Positions 34,787 through 45,935 of a stretch of DNA of 64,000 nucleotides are shown piece by piece; the first letter of the stretch is position 1, and each line of letters begins with the position of its first letter. Source of the stretch: Cynocephalus volans (lineage: Eukaryota > Chordata > Mammalia > Dermoptera > Cynocephalidae). The position numbers and the translations under genes are program-made. A model generated the notes under the pieces. That model saw only the letters and a program-made list of their open reading frames with translations. It was not told where the DNA came from and made no database searches. The stretch lies in NCBI RefSeq assembly GCF_027409185.1, contig NC_084472.1, positions 47,169,427 to 47,233,426 on the forward strand, written 5' to 3'.

Positions 34787-36221
34787 ACATTTCCTCTGAA
34801 ATAAAGGACACCAATGTTAGTTGGTGACTTTCCCTACCATACCTGGCACATAGGAAGTAATAACTTCCTAATAACTTTTAGATACCAGTGTTCTCCACAA
34901 CAGAGTATTTTTCAGTGCATTGTTGGGGGAAAATAAAAGCCTTTGAGTTTTCTTGGGGAACATAAGGGAAGGGTGAGTGACTCATATGTGATAAATTCTC
35001 TCCAACGTTTCTTCTCTCTGTATTCTGCATTCCTTTTTGTATATTATATATTAAGGAATTTATGGCATCTCAACTTCTTCTACCCTGGGCCACTGTTGAA
35101 TACAGGTTTTGGTTGATCAACTAAGCACATAATTAGAACCATTTCCAGCTGTTTATGCCAACACATTGATAACTGCACCAATATTGATACATTCACACAA
35201 ATTTTGAATCAACTCTATCCTCCTTTGTCTGTTGCTCTCAAAATTCATTTCTACAATTTTTCTCTAAGTTTGTAAATTCTCAATATTTTACAAGTTTGTT
35301 TCTGTGACTAAGCATTTTCCTCCAGGGTCTGATTTTTCATTTTATCCCCTGTGGCACTTTAATTATGAGTTTGCATTTGGATAGAAAATGATGAGAAATG
35401 GATCCCTTTTCTAAAATAGAGGCCACAAACTGATTCATTACAAGGTCTTCTAGGAAAAAAGGAAATGCTTCAATGGTAGAGAAGAAAAAGTTACCTCTCC
35501 TGCCAGGAGAGTCATGACAGATGTGGAACATTAGAGTACTGTGTGGGTCATCTCTGTCCTCCCATATTCCCCAACTCCAATTCTCCGTATTCCATGCTTT
35601 CCTGTCAATACTTTAAGTTCCCTAAAGAGACCTGGTGAATTGATCTGACATATTTCAGCAAGCTGCAGGATCAGACTCTGGGTTTGATTTTTCCACTATC
35701 TTAGCCCTGCAGCTGCAAGAGATAAGAGATTATTTTAGTATAGCCATAGAGGGCATAGAAAATTCCTGATCTTTTTTTTTTTTTTTTTTTTTTAGCCTGT
35801 GCCTGAAGCCACAAATCTGGTATTTTGAGCTTGTCATGCTATTTATTTAAATTTTCCAACACTGTTAGAAGAATCCTCCCCACCCCCCAAATCTACAGTC
35901 CTTGAATTTCTCAAGTTCTCATTTGGCTTTTATAATAGAAACCATGTGGTTCTCTAAAACCTTGCCTTCAGTGGGCACATCATTCCAAGTGATCATAGGA
36001 GGTAATTTCTATTTCTCCACTGAATACCAGATTTATGAATTATCATTTACCCAAGGCCCTGTTTTCTTTTTCTCTGAGGCTTTACTGCATGTATTAATCA
36101 AGTTTCTGAATTGCAAGAACCATAATCTAAGCTAACTCAAACCCTGAAAGAATGAACTAAAGGATACTGGGAAGCTTATAGAATCTCTAGAAGGTTCAGG
36201 AACCAAGTTTAGCAGCCACAG
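34787..36221. other. no gene; poly(T) tract and possible old repeat edge
   Basis: A 20-plus poly(T) run lies at about 35772-35794, and a C-rich patch at 35878-35889. The last ~90 bases (from ~36130) and the sequence after 37940 look like one unidentified repeat or unique locus split by the L1 insertion. Reading frames 35337-35531 (minus) and 35902-36135 (plus) are not supported. Confidence 0.4.
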
Positions 36222-36738
36222 TTAAAAACAAGAAAGCACAAGCAGCAAAAGAAAAAATAAACATATGGGACTATATCAAACTAAAAAGCTTCTGTACAGC
36301 AAAGGAAACAATCAACAGAGTGGAATAACAACCTACAGAGTGGGAGAAATGTATGCTAACTATGCATCTGACAAGGGATTAATATCCATAATATACAAGG
36401 AACTCAAACAATTATATAGTAAAAAACCAAATAACCCAATTAAAAAATGGGCAAAGGAGCTGAATAGACACTTTTCAAAGGAAGACATGCAAATGGCAAT
36501 ACGTACAAGAAAAAATGCTCAACATCACTAGTCATCAGGGAAATGAAAATTAAAAGTACATTGAGATACCACCTCACCCCAGTTAGACTGGCTATAATAA
36601 AAAAGATGGTGAATAACAAATGCTGGCAAGGGTGTGGGGGGAAGGGAACACTCGTACACTGTTGGTGGGACTGTAAATTAGTACAACCACTATGGAAAAC
36701 AGTATGGAGTTTTCTCAAACAACTAGAGATAGATCTTC
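36222..36738 (+). mobile_element. L1, 5'-truncated, ORF2 C-terminal part (before inserted LTR)
   Basis: Translation in two registers gives the C-terminal domain of L1 ORF2 protein, the LINE reverse transcriptase/endonuclease. The first segment (36265-36531) contains [30 protein letters not shown]. The next (36543-36738) contains [14 protein letters not shown] and the cysteine-rich [16 protein letters not shown] region. A frame change separates the two near 36535, so the gene was broken or decayed here. It begins inside ORF2 (5' truncation, usual for L1) and is the least diverged L1 of the window. It is interrupted at 36739 by an LTR. Confidence 0.93.
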
Positions 36739-37341
36739 TGTTGCTTTGCCTCACATGGATTTGTCACCTCTTTTCCTCTAGGTGACGGAGCTACAAAAAG
36801 ATTGCTCAAAGCCCATTTCTTCTGAGCAGTGAGAGACCCCAAAGGGGTTAATCTCCTGGAACCCTCAAGAGAGAGGCATTCCTTCCTTTTGTGAAATTAA
36901 CCACGAACTGGGGTTCTTGCCCCACATTTATTCTCCAGACTAGGAAGTTACAGAAAAAGAACATGGGTGGGGTTATGTCTAAGTATAGTTTAACATCAGT
37001 GAAACAAGCAAAGTGACATTCTATAGTGCAATTTGCAAAAGGTTAAGTCGATCCACCAAAAAAAAGTTCAATCTTAGCAAACATTCTCTTTCCCTACAGC
37101 AGCTTCCTAGTATCTTTACATATCAATCAGTAACTTATCTGTCCTTGAGCTAGCAACCTTGCTGTGCCACAACTCTCCATCCACATCAGAGACCCTAGCC
37201 TGAGGAAAGTTTCCTGTCTTTTGCAAGGTTAACATTTCTATACATAATTTTAAGAAGTTAGGCTAAACCTGAAACTGCAGGGCTTTGGGAAATTAGGCCC
37301 TGTGAACTACACTTGCTCCACAAATGCTGGTATACTCCACA
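36739..37341 (-). mobile_element. solo LTR (603 bp) inserted in L1
   Basis: Begins TGTTGC and ends CCACA on the plus strand and is bounded by the exact 6-bp direct repeat ATCTTC (36733-36738 and 37342-37347). The L1 reads continuously if the LTR and one repeat copy are left out. TG...CA ends and a 6-bp duplication are the marks of retroviral integration; 6 bp is typical of class II (betaretrovirus-like) ERVs, whereas ERVL uses 5 and most class I use 4. The orientation is inferred from an AATAAA on the minus strand near 36931 and a minus-strand start TGTGGAGTATACC. No internal viral genes remain, so it is a product of LTR-LTR recombination. The family name is unknown to me. Confidence 0.85.
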
Positions 37342-37940
37342 ATCTTCCATATAATCCAGCAATCCCACTTCTGAGTATATACCCAGAGGAATGGAAATCA
37401 TCATGTTGAAGGGATACCTGCACTCCCATATTCATCACAGCTCTGTTTACAATAGTCAAGACATGGAACCAATATAAATGTCCATTGATGGATGACTGGA
37501 TAAGGAAACTGTGGTGTATATATATCATGGAATACTACTCTGCCATAAAAAAAAATGAAGTACTCCCATTTGCAACAACATGGATGAGCCTGGAGAAACT
37601 TACGTTGAATGAAATAAGCAGAGCACAGAGGGATAAATACCACGTGCTCACTCCTGTGTGGGAGCTACGAGGGAAGGAAGGAAGGAAAGAAAGACCATAG
37701 TGGTGCTTTGGACTTGCAGAGAAAGAGAACATTCTATGCACTACGATGTGGAGTCAGGGGGAAGCGGGGAGGCGGAGGGAGGTTGGGGATAATTGGGTGG
37801 GGGACAAAAGGTACAAATGCAATTTGTGGTAATGGGTATACAGCCAGTGTGAATCTGGCCCCCACATCATGGGGACGAGGGGTGCCAATCAGCTTTGTAT
37901 CTCATGAATATTCATAACCAATAAAAAAAATACAAAAACC
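37342..37940 (+). mobile_element. L1 ORF2 end and 3' UTR (after inserted LTR)
   Basis: Continues with 'ccagcaatcccacttctgag', 'gaatggaaatcatcatgttg', 'catggaatactactctgcca', coding the degraded ORF2 C-terminus ([12 protein letters not shown] near 37530-37565). A purine/G-rich 3' UTR (37665-37800) and a terminal AATAAAAAAAATACAAAAAC tail follow. The 3' UTR differs from the L1 tails at 43126 and 59604 and may be a lineage-specific subfamily. Confidence 0.92.
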
Positions 37941-38589
37941 GCATTATTGCTCCTGACATGCTCCTGTTCCACTGATGTGGAAACACTGTTGCTAGAGCCA
38001 CTGTTGCCTCTGTCTTGGGAGAGCGATTCCCGCTGTCACCACTTCCCTGGACAGCATTCCATGCTTTGTCTGTCACTAGCTCTCCATCAAAGTTTGATAT
38101 TGTACACATGCCCTAGCTGTGGGAGCAGAGAAAACAAGTATTTGGTATTTCTACCTTTCAAGTAGAAAGTGGTCTCATAGATTTGTTCAGAAATACTGTA
38201 TACAGTAATATTCATAAAGCACTTACACAGTGTCTGGGCACACAGCAAAGTCCAAAAAACGTATTAGAATATTTAATACATATTATTGTTAGATGATATG
38301 AATGAAGTTGTATTATAACAACCAGGTAACAGATAAAAGTGCTAAATATTGTCTTTATAAAAACTTCCAACATGTTTGTGTTTTGAGAGCTTTATTAAGA
38401 TAGCTATCTTTGGTGGGTGAAAGGTAAGTTTGCTGCATTTCATGGCACAGTACTATTCATTCATTCAACAAATATGTGTTTATTTTCTGTCTTCTTTAGA
38501 CTGTCATAAGGAGTTGTGGGAGAAACAAAGAATACTGACTGTTTATCTTCAAATTGCATATAATCCAAAGAGAGCAGAGAAGGAGAGAT
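37941..38589. other. no firm feature
   Basis: Begins with GC-richer sequence (tgctcctgttccactgatgt) that may continue whatever repeat lies just before the L1 at 36130-36221. An L2-tail-like 'cattcattcaacaaatatgt' occurs at about 38456-38476. Confidence 0.4.
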
Positions 38590-38750
38590 ACCAGCATTTA
38601 CTGAGTACATATTATGCACTGTTGGGGTGTTACACCTATTCTCTTATTTACTACCCTTAGTAGCTCTTTTGGATAGTTATTATCTCTATTTTATAGGAAA
38701 TGGAGCTGCAAAGTGTTTAATGAATTTGCCCAAGGTCATGCAGGAAGGAA
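38590..38750 (-). repeat. MIR SINE, antisense
   Basis: 'agcatttactgagtacatat', 'cctattctcttatttactac', 'ttattatctctattttatag', 'ggagctgcaaagtgtttaat' and 'tttgcccaaggtcatgcagg' follow antisense MIR. Confidence 0.75.
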
Positions 38751-40164
38751 AGGGAAAAAGTCTCTTGCCCAGGCCTGGGTTATGATTTGAGAAAGAGACA
38801 GAGCCCAAGAACTAGAAGAGCCAGGTACAGAGGAATAATGTGGAATTTGAGAATTTGGCTCCAAATGAAAAGATGCTGATGTAACCAATGTTATGGAATC
38901 TTCAGAGGATATTGGCAGAAAAAGTGAGTAGATTTTCTTTAAATTGTAAAGACTAGAGTGAATCTGTGCCTGGAATATAGGGTGCCCCCCTTATCAATGA
39001 ACTTCTCAAAAGATGTAGAGAACCCATATCAGGGATCAGGAAAAAAGGCCAGGAAGACAGTCTGGACACATCCTTTTGTCATTAGATGAGCCTGCCAAGG
39101 AATCATGACTTTACCAGTATTCTCTATCTTCCCAGCACACAGAGGCTCCTAATAATTTACCTTCTGATCGATTGTTTTTAGACCCTACTTACTACTGGGT
39201 TGGTTGGTCTGGCTTACACTGATTGCCTCAGGGCTTGAGGATTGACCCTGCGCTTGACTGACAGTCGAGTAGTTCACTGGGATTGGGCCTAATAAAGCCA
39301 GATATGGGCGGCAGGCCACAGTCACCATTTCTCATTAAAGAAACTCAAGTGCTCTGGTTAAAGGTCGACAACTGCATTAGATGGACTGGAGTAATTTGTT
39401 GGCTAAGCATTTGGGGTGGTTTTGATGATGGTTGCTGTGGTCACAATTATGATGTTGGTGGTGGTGGCATCTGGAAACTGTGTGTGAGAGTTCTTACTCA
39501 TTGTGATGACTTTGCTACTCTTATAAAATCCCTTGAGAAAGTTTCTTTAAATAAGTGCATCAGAGTGATTCAGCATTTACTAGACAGTGATATCTCTTAT
39601 CTGTGGGTTTCAAAGCCACATGTGTGAGGTCATGCTTCCTTCCAGAACACATATGAGTGAAGAAATGGTGATGTTTGTCCATAATAAACCAACTTTAAAT
39701 CCCCCAAATTCTTGCATTCTTGCTGGGCAATCTGTATCTTTTATGTAAACTTGTATATCTTATAGGAGACATCAAAACCCTTTATGGAATTATATTTCCT
39801 GATCTTAGCTATGTATGTGTGTGTGTATGTGTGCATACACAATATACACGTATACAATCTTTTAATATATTTATGTTTATATTCATATTCATGTGTTTGT
39901 ATTTAGTTATAAGACTTCACTATTTCTCCAGATTCTATATTCCTGGTGTAGAGTACTACTGCATTTGCACTCCAATTTGTTTATAACACACTATATAGCA
40001 TTTAGTGCAGTGTGCGATCTTCTAGGAGGCATTATTTGTATTTTCTGCCTAGATAAAAGGTATATGGAATCCTAAAGAGAACCTTCTCAATCTGCAATTT
40101 CCCCTCATTATGGGAATTTAACAACACAGTGGCACTGTCTACTTTGAGTTTGGAAGGGGATTAG
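38751..40164. other. no recognisable gene
   Basis: A 114-codon plus frame (39283-39627) has Gly/Asp/Val-rich runs from GGTGGTGGTGGC-like sequence and no known domain. A short GT-rich patch (39810-39835) occurs. I see no named repeat. Confidence 0.4.
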
Positions 40165-40375
40165 GAACAGATTGCTTTAGAGTTGAAAGATCCTGGCTTA
40201 AATCTCAGTTCTGCTTTTCACTATGTGCGTAACCTTGGGTAAGAAATGCAACCACTTGGAGGCTCAGTCTCTTCATTTATAAGATGAAATTAATAATTTT
40301 TCCTCCTTAAAGTTGTTGAGAAGACTAAATGTGTATAGAAATTGCTTAACACAGTCCCTGGAATGTAAAAAACAT
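40165..40375 (+). repeat. MIR SINE
   Basis: 'agattgctttagagttgaaa', 'gcttaaatctcagttctgct', 'cgtaaccttgggtaagaaat', 'ggctcagtctcttcatttat' and 'aacacagtccctggaatgta' follow MIR to its 3' end. Confidence 0.85.
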
Positions 40376-40409
40376 TATCATAATAAAATGTTTGGACTAG
40401 AAAAAGTTT

Positions 40410-40530
40410 TGGAGTTAATAATGTAGACCAACCTTCTCATTCTGCAGATGAAGAGTCTGAGGCCCAAAGGGATGAAATAAACTAGCCAGAGTTTTTACCT
40501 CATTCATGATAGAATTAGAACTGGACTCTG
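40410..40530 (-). repeat. MIR fragment, antisense
   Basis: 'ctcattctgcagatgaagag', 'tctgaggcccaaagggatga' and 'gaactggactctgaatagcc' match antisense MIR. Together with the sense MIR just upstream it forms a loose MIR/MIR inverted pair. Confidence 0.6.
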
Positions 40531-40764
40531 AATAGCCAGATTCCCATGAAATTCCAAGGAAAAGAAGTCAGTGTCTTATTGTCAAGGAGCAGATGAATCC
40601 TGTGGTAGTGCAAAATGGAAGGCATTTCTCTTTACCTTTCCCGAGTTGGAAGAAAATTCTATACTGTTAGCAAGCAATCCCAAATCAGACCTCTTTTGGA
40701 TTTTGGACTAGATATTTGCTACTTGATATCTGAGCTCTGTTTCGAGGATTAAAGTTAGGAATTT

Positions 40765-41105
40765 TAGAAATACTGAGTTAACTTTAAAAAAAAAATTTAC
40801 TGAGTATTAAGTGTATAACTCAGTGACTTTTGGTAAATATACTAAGTTGTGCTATTACTACAACTGGTTTTAGAACATTTTCATCAACCTAGTAAGATTC
40901 CTGATACCTGTTTGTGGTTTAGATTTCTGACACCTAGCCCTAGACAATCACTAATCTGCATTCTGTCTCTATAGATTTACTTTTCTGGCATTGCAGAATG
41001 TACTTATATAATATGTGACCTTTTCTGGCTGGCTTCTATTTACATAATGTTGTTGAAGTTCATCCATGTTGTAGCATGCTCAGTGTTTTGCTTCTTTTTG
41101 TTGCT
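40765..41105 (-). mobile_element. L1 3'-region fragment, antisense
   Basis: 'ttttagaacattttcatcaa', 'agacaatcactaatctgcat', 'tctgtctctatagatttact', 'atgtgaccttttctggctgg', 'catccatgttgtagcatgct' match antisense L1M-type 3' sequence. Confidence 0.82.
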
Positions 41106-41604
41106 GATTCTTGGTTGACTTTTGATATAGGGTCTATTGATGTGAAGGGAAATGGAGGCCAAATCATGATCTCAACCTTTCCAATTTGCCAGCTGATAAG
41201 CCAGATTCTATGGAGTCGCCGCAGAGCAGCTTCCCATAGGGAATTCACCAAGGTTGAGTCCTCTGGCCCTCTTCCCAGGCTGCAGGGAGGAAATGTTTAC
41301 ATCCTTGTCTCAGGTGATTATGTCACTAAATGGTTGGGAAATTGCCCAAGTAGGAGGCAGCAGCTCAGATTCCAGCAGGTTAATAACAGCCTTGAAGTGC
41401 ACATTAGTGAGGGGTAGTGACACACCTGCCATTGAACTTGGGAGTTTGAGGAAAGAAGTGAGTCCTCATGGGGAGGCTGTGTAATGGGTTGTGTAAGTGC
41501 CCCAGCTGGGGGTAACCCTAGCAGGGGGCAGGTATTTTTTCTGGCTTGGCTGGTTGTGAGCGTGAAGTGGTATTGCAGCATGCACTTTTGAAAGTCAGAC
41601 AGGG

Positions 41605-41770
41605 TTGGGCTGACAGTGTGACTTTGAGCCAATTGTGAAGCCTCTTAAATCCTTGGTTTCCTTTTGTATATAAATAGCCCATACCTCATAGACTTGTGAG
41701 AATTAAGTGAGATAACGCAGGTAAAATGCTTGGTAGTGTCTGGCACCTAGAAGATATTTACTAGATGTTA
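41605..41770 (+). repeat. MIR SINE
   Basis: 'tgactttgagccaattgtga', 'ccttggtttccttttgtata', 'catacctcatagacttgtga', 'gaattaagtgagataacgca' and 'gtgtctggcacctagaagat' follow MIR. Confidence 0.85.
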
Positions 41771-41798
41771 ACTATTAATTTTCAACTCCTTAACACTA

Positions 41799-41883
41799 TG
41801 AGGGTACTTTAAAAGTTTGTAGAAAATAGAATTGAAAGACATGAAAATGAGAATATTTCCATGAACTTTTTGAAGTACCCTCA
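41799..41883. mobile_element. mariner-type palindromic MITE, second copy
   Basis: 85 bp, left end TGAGGGTACTTTAAAAGTTT and right end AACTTTTTGAAGTACCCTCA, flanked by TA on the left (41797-41798) and TG (decayed TA) on the right. Same family as 9207-9288 with an independently diverged interior. Confidence 0.85.
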
Positions 41884-42169
41884 TGGAGAGTCATGTCTAG
41901 TCTTATGTTTTTGTTGGCTCCCTTCCTAGGAGTGTTTAAATGAAGATTAATTATCTGGAATTAATAAAGTACTACATTTATTAAATCATAAAAATATTTA
42001 AGGAATGAACAGAAATGGTGTTTTATCTTAAAACCAAAAACTAATTTTCTTTCTATTTTCCTTTCCTTTTCTTGCCCTCACTCATCTTCCTGTCCTCCTT
42101 CCCTTCCACCTCTTCTTCCTGTATTCCTTCCTGAAATCATAATTCCAATAACTAATATTCATGTTTCTA

Positions 42170-42300
42170 ATTATAGATTATAAAGTGTTTTTATAACCTT
42201 CCACATTTGATCCTCACAGCAGCTGCAATCATTTTCCCCATGTTAGAGTTGGAGATAATGACATCTGATGAAAGTCACACTGCCCATAAATGGTGGCCAT
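42170..42300 (-). repeat. MIR fragment, antisense
   Basis: 'tttgatcctcacagcagctg', 'catgttagagttggagataa' and 'gaaagtcacactgcccataa' follow antisense MIR. Confidence 0.6.
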
Positions 42301-42333
42301 TGCCTGCATTATGAGATATGGAGTTCGATATTG

Positions 42334-42650
42334 TATTTGTTTTCCTAGGGCTGCACAGAATAGGTGGCTTAACACAATGTAAATTTATTCTCTCATATTT
42401 CTTTGAGGTTGGAAGTCTGAAATCAAGGTGTCAGCAGGGTAGACTCCTGGAAGTTCTGAGGGAGATCTGTTCCCTGTTTTTCTCCTAGCTTCTGGGGGTT
42501 GCTGGCAATCCTTGGCATTCTTTGGCTTATAGTTGCATCACTCCAATCTCTGCTACTGCCTTCACATGGCGTTGTCCCCTCTGCATGTGTCTTCTGTGTC
42601 TTTGTGTCTGAACGTCCCTTTCCTTCTTCTTATAAAAGCTCCAGTCATGG
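42334..42650 (-). mobile_element. MaLR (MLT1-type) LTR, antisense, partial
   Basis: 'tttgttttcctagggctgca', 'aggtggcttaacacaatgta', 'gaaatcaaggtgtcagcagg', 'ggttgctggcaatccttggc' and 'catcactccaatctctgcta' are the MLT1 3' half in antisense. The 5' half (beyond ~42650) is missing. Confidence 0.85.
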
Positions 42651-43125
42651 GGAAGGTGTAAAGGAAACACCAGAAGCATTTCCAGAATTGGAAGACCATA
42701 CATATTGATCAAAGGAGTAGAACATGGCAGAATCACAGAGCATTGTAGATGCTCAGCGACTTGGCTTGCAAATCATTGAGAGCTGACCTTTGATTTTATT
42801 CATTCACTCATGAGCTGAGTGGAGTCAGGAAGAAAGAAGATAAAGTGAGCTCAGCTATTGTGTCCAGCAGAGCATGGAAGAGAGGGAAGGAGAGATGAAG
42901 GAAGAATAGAAAGGGCTGGAGAGAAAAGGTTGCCACATGGAGATGCCAGAGCTTGTACTTGGCCTCCTTGAATGAGAACAAAACTGGACCTTCCAAAACT
43001 CAACCCTTAAAACAGAAGGTGGTGGAAACTGTCTGAAGTGAGAGGCATATGATAAAGGACAACACAAGCATAATGTATAAAGATAAAACATCCAATCAAA
43101 TATCATCCAAAAATGGGTATTTGAA

Positions 43126-43564
43126 ACTAATAGGCTGGATAAGAAAAATGTAGAATATTTACACAGTGGAATACTACTTGACCATAACAAAGAATGAAAT
43201 ACTGCCATTTGCAGTAACATGATCAACTCAGAGAAAGTTACGTTGTGAAATAAGCCAGGCACAGAAAGAGAAATACCACATGTCCTCACTAAGTGGGAGC
43301 TAAAACATAAATAAAGATACAACAATCACAATAATACATTGAACTTTCAAAAGGAGAGAAGAGAAATGAAGTTACCAGAGGTGGGCAGAGGTTGGGTGGG
43401 TAAGGGAGGAATTGGTAAAGGGCCGTGAGAAATGATTACATTGTATAACATTGACTATACTAATTATCCTGATCGGAGCATCACATATTGCACACAGATA
43501 CTGATATTCAACTCTGTCTCCCACAGATAAGTGCAATCAACTACAATTAAAACAAAAGAAAGAA
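43126..43564 (+). mobile_element. L1 3' end (ORF2 tail and 3' UTR)
   Basis: 'cacagtggaatactacttga', 'gaatgaaatactgccatttg', 'ataagccaggcacagaaaga', 'ccacatgtcctcactaagtg', 'gttaccagaggtgggcagag', 'ttaattatcctgat'-like block and a closing A-rich tail. 5'-truncated, sense orientation. Its last ~150 bases closely resemble 59604-59795, so both come from one subfamily. The antisense frame of 156 codons (42855-43325) is not a gene. Confidence 0.9.
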
Positions 43565-43802
43565 ACGAATAGACCAAGAATAATTAGTAGCACTTTACAA
43601 CTTGTTTGGTAGTGAAACCTTAAAGAGTAAAGGGTCTGAGTGAGAAGTTCATGGAGGGGAAATTGGGGCTCAGATTCCATTGCTGAGTTGGAAGCCCGAG
43701 GAATAAAATGGACACAGGCAGCTTTATGAAGAAACATGGTGCTGGGCAAACTCTTTACGCCTGTGACAGGGATACAAAGGATTCCATGGATTCTGAGGAG
43801 AC

Positions 43803-43895
43803 TTTCCGAGGGAGCAGGGACTATACCTGCCATGGTCATGGCTGTGTTCCTTGTAAGATAGTATCAGAATTTAGCAAGTGCTCAGTAAATGTGTA
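43803..43895 (+). repeat. L2 3'-end fragment
   Basis: 'gagggagcagggactatacc' and 'ttagcaagtgctcagtaaat' with 'gtgt' following are an L2 tail in sense orientation. Confidence 0.55.
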
Positions 43896-45769
43896 AACCA
43901 GAAGGGATAAAGGGAAATTCAGAAGTTCTAGCACAGGTTGGGGGGAGGAAGGAGCAGGGTGGGGTAGTGTGCAGATGGGCCCCTCCACAGGTGGATTGCA
44001 GAATGTTGCTCATTTGGGCCCGAATCCCTAATTCAGCATACTTGAGTCTGCCAAGTGTGACCTGGAAAGGGGCTAGCCTAGCTCATCCTCGCTGGTCATG
44101 GCAAAATACCCAAACTGCTCCATTTGACTTGTTCTTAGTACTAACCCTGTGTGCACTTGACACTCCCAGATGTCAGCCCTGCTTCTCTGTCTCCCATCTG
44201 TCCACTTGTTGCCCTTTGCTTTAGAATCACTGTTTCCTTCCCAACTGGAATTTACTTTCTTCTACTCTGTTCTATCCATGCATATCTGGAGGCTTGAACC
44301 CACAGACCATGGGCATCACGCCTGGATAGTGTCTTCACCTGTATATCCCCGGACTCAGGTGGGACTTAGGAAGATATGGATTAGAAAATAATGGGATAAC
44401 AAATATAGGTTCATATAATAGAAGGATAGACACAGGAGTCTGTTCTTTAGGGAAAAGAAAAGAGGAAACCATTGGGTTTTATCTCAGAAAAATGAGTCTG
44501 CATGTTCAAGCATAGTACTGATTAGTGGATATTTCTACCCACCATCTCCTTCACAATGAAATAATGAGATATTATCACTACTCAAAATATAATTCATAAA
44601 ATCACCATAGGAATTGAGTTTTATGAAAACGCTGACTGTTATATTGCAATTCATTCATTCATTTAATAATTATTCTTCAACGTCTACCACATGCAATGTG
44701 CTAGGCTTTACATAAGCAAATGCAAAGAAGAAAACACAAAATTTGTATTCCTCCTCCCTCCCCACCAGAATCCAATAGATTGTGGGGACTTATGAATTAT
44801 GTATACCTAACTAAAATATAAGACAAAAAATTAAGAGGGGTAGAGAGATCACCCCCAGTGAGGGATTCCAAAGCTGACTTTGAATCTAGCTGCACTGTGG
44901 CTTCCCTGGAAGGTTGACCCAAATATGCTTTGGGAGGGAGGCAGATTCTGTTGCCTACAATTCTAGATCAAAGCCTGCCATATGTGTGGCCCAGGAGTGT
45001 GGCTCACAGTGGGAGTGCCTGTCTGCACCTCCAGACAACTGCTCTTCAAATTTTCCCAGATGATTGGTAGAAGCATGCAGTTGGCTGTTCTGTAATTAAC
45101 CCAGCTGATGACTCCTCCAGTCATTCCTGCTGCAAGATGCTTCATCAACAAGAGCTCAACAGGACGCCCCCCTGCTCCACCCCCTTTCTGTGCAGGTGGT
45201 CTTATTTATCTTCTCTCAAACATCCCTGACAGAGATTTCTTCCACCTAAAAGCAAGGAGGGGATGGGCCTTTTGCAGATTTTCAATCACCAAAACCACAA
45301 AATGAGAGTGGGAAGAGATTCATTAAGCTGGGTAATTTGTCCCCAAGGGCCCAGCTGGGGGGATTCTCCCTATACGTTCGTCTGTTCTGTTTGCTGAGCC
45401 CCTAAGAGGTAAAAAATTAAAGCTCTCCCTGTCTCTGTTTCCTCCTGTTCATTTACTTTTTCCTTTGGTCCTTTTGGCCTCTAATTTATTTCTGCAGTAC
45501 GTATGAAATACCTAATATTTGCTCAGCACTTAGGAAGGTGTGCTAAGACACAGCGCCTCTTCTCAGATTGTTCGCATTATTTGGTATGAGGCAGAACTAT
45601 CTTTCTCTTTCCTTCTGGCAAGTCAGGATCAGTTGCTTCCACTAACAAGCCCCCACAACCTAAACTCCACAGCACTCACATAGATTTATATTATAGTATT
45701 TGCATATATGTCCTTTTAAAAAATATTTTGCTGAACTATAAATGTAATGTAATAAAAAATAAGTTCTGG
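43896..45769. other. no gene; L2-tail fragment near 44645-44735
   Basis: Unique-looking sequence with a short antisense L2-type tail at 44645-44735 ('cattcattcatttaataatt', 'catgcaatgtgctaggcttt'). Frames 43889-44224, 44170-44391, 44963-45151 (minus) and 45108-45305 show no domains. Confidence 0.4.
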
Positions 45770-45935
45770 GTCAGAGAGATCTCAGGTCATGCCGTAGGCC
45801 CAGTACCTATTTATTAACTGTGTGACCTTGACCTCTTTGAGCCTCATTTCATTAAGTATAAGGTGATAGGGCTGTTAGGAGGATTAAACTAAACCAGCAT
45901 AATGCAGCTACAAGGAAGGTGCTCAGGAAATGACT
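45770..45935 (+). repeat. MIR SINE
   Basis: 'ttaactgtgtgaccttgacc', 'tctttgagcctcatttcatt', 'gggctgttaggaggattaaa' and 'aaggaaggtgctcaggaaat' follow MIR. Confidence 0.8.

Noticed and set aside
40165..40530. MIR sense/antisense pair as a designed hairpin
   Set aside because: The two MIRs are independently diverged and pair only weakly, unlike the 201-bp inverted repeat at 10.9-11.9 kb.
42855..43325. 156-codon minus-strand frame
   Set aside because: Its 5' half is antisense to an L1 3' end (43126-43564); composition is Ser/Phe/Leu-rich with no domain.
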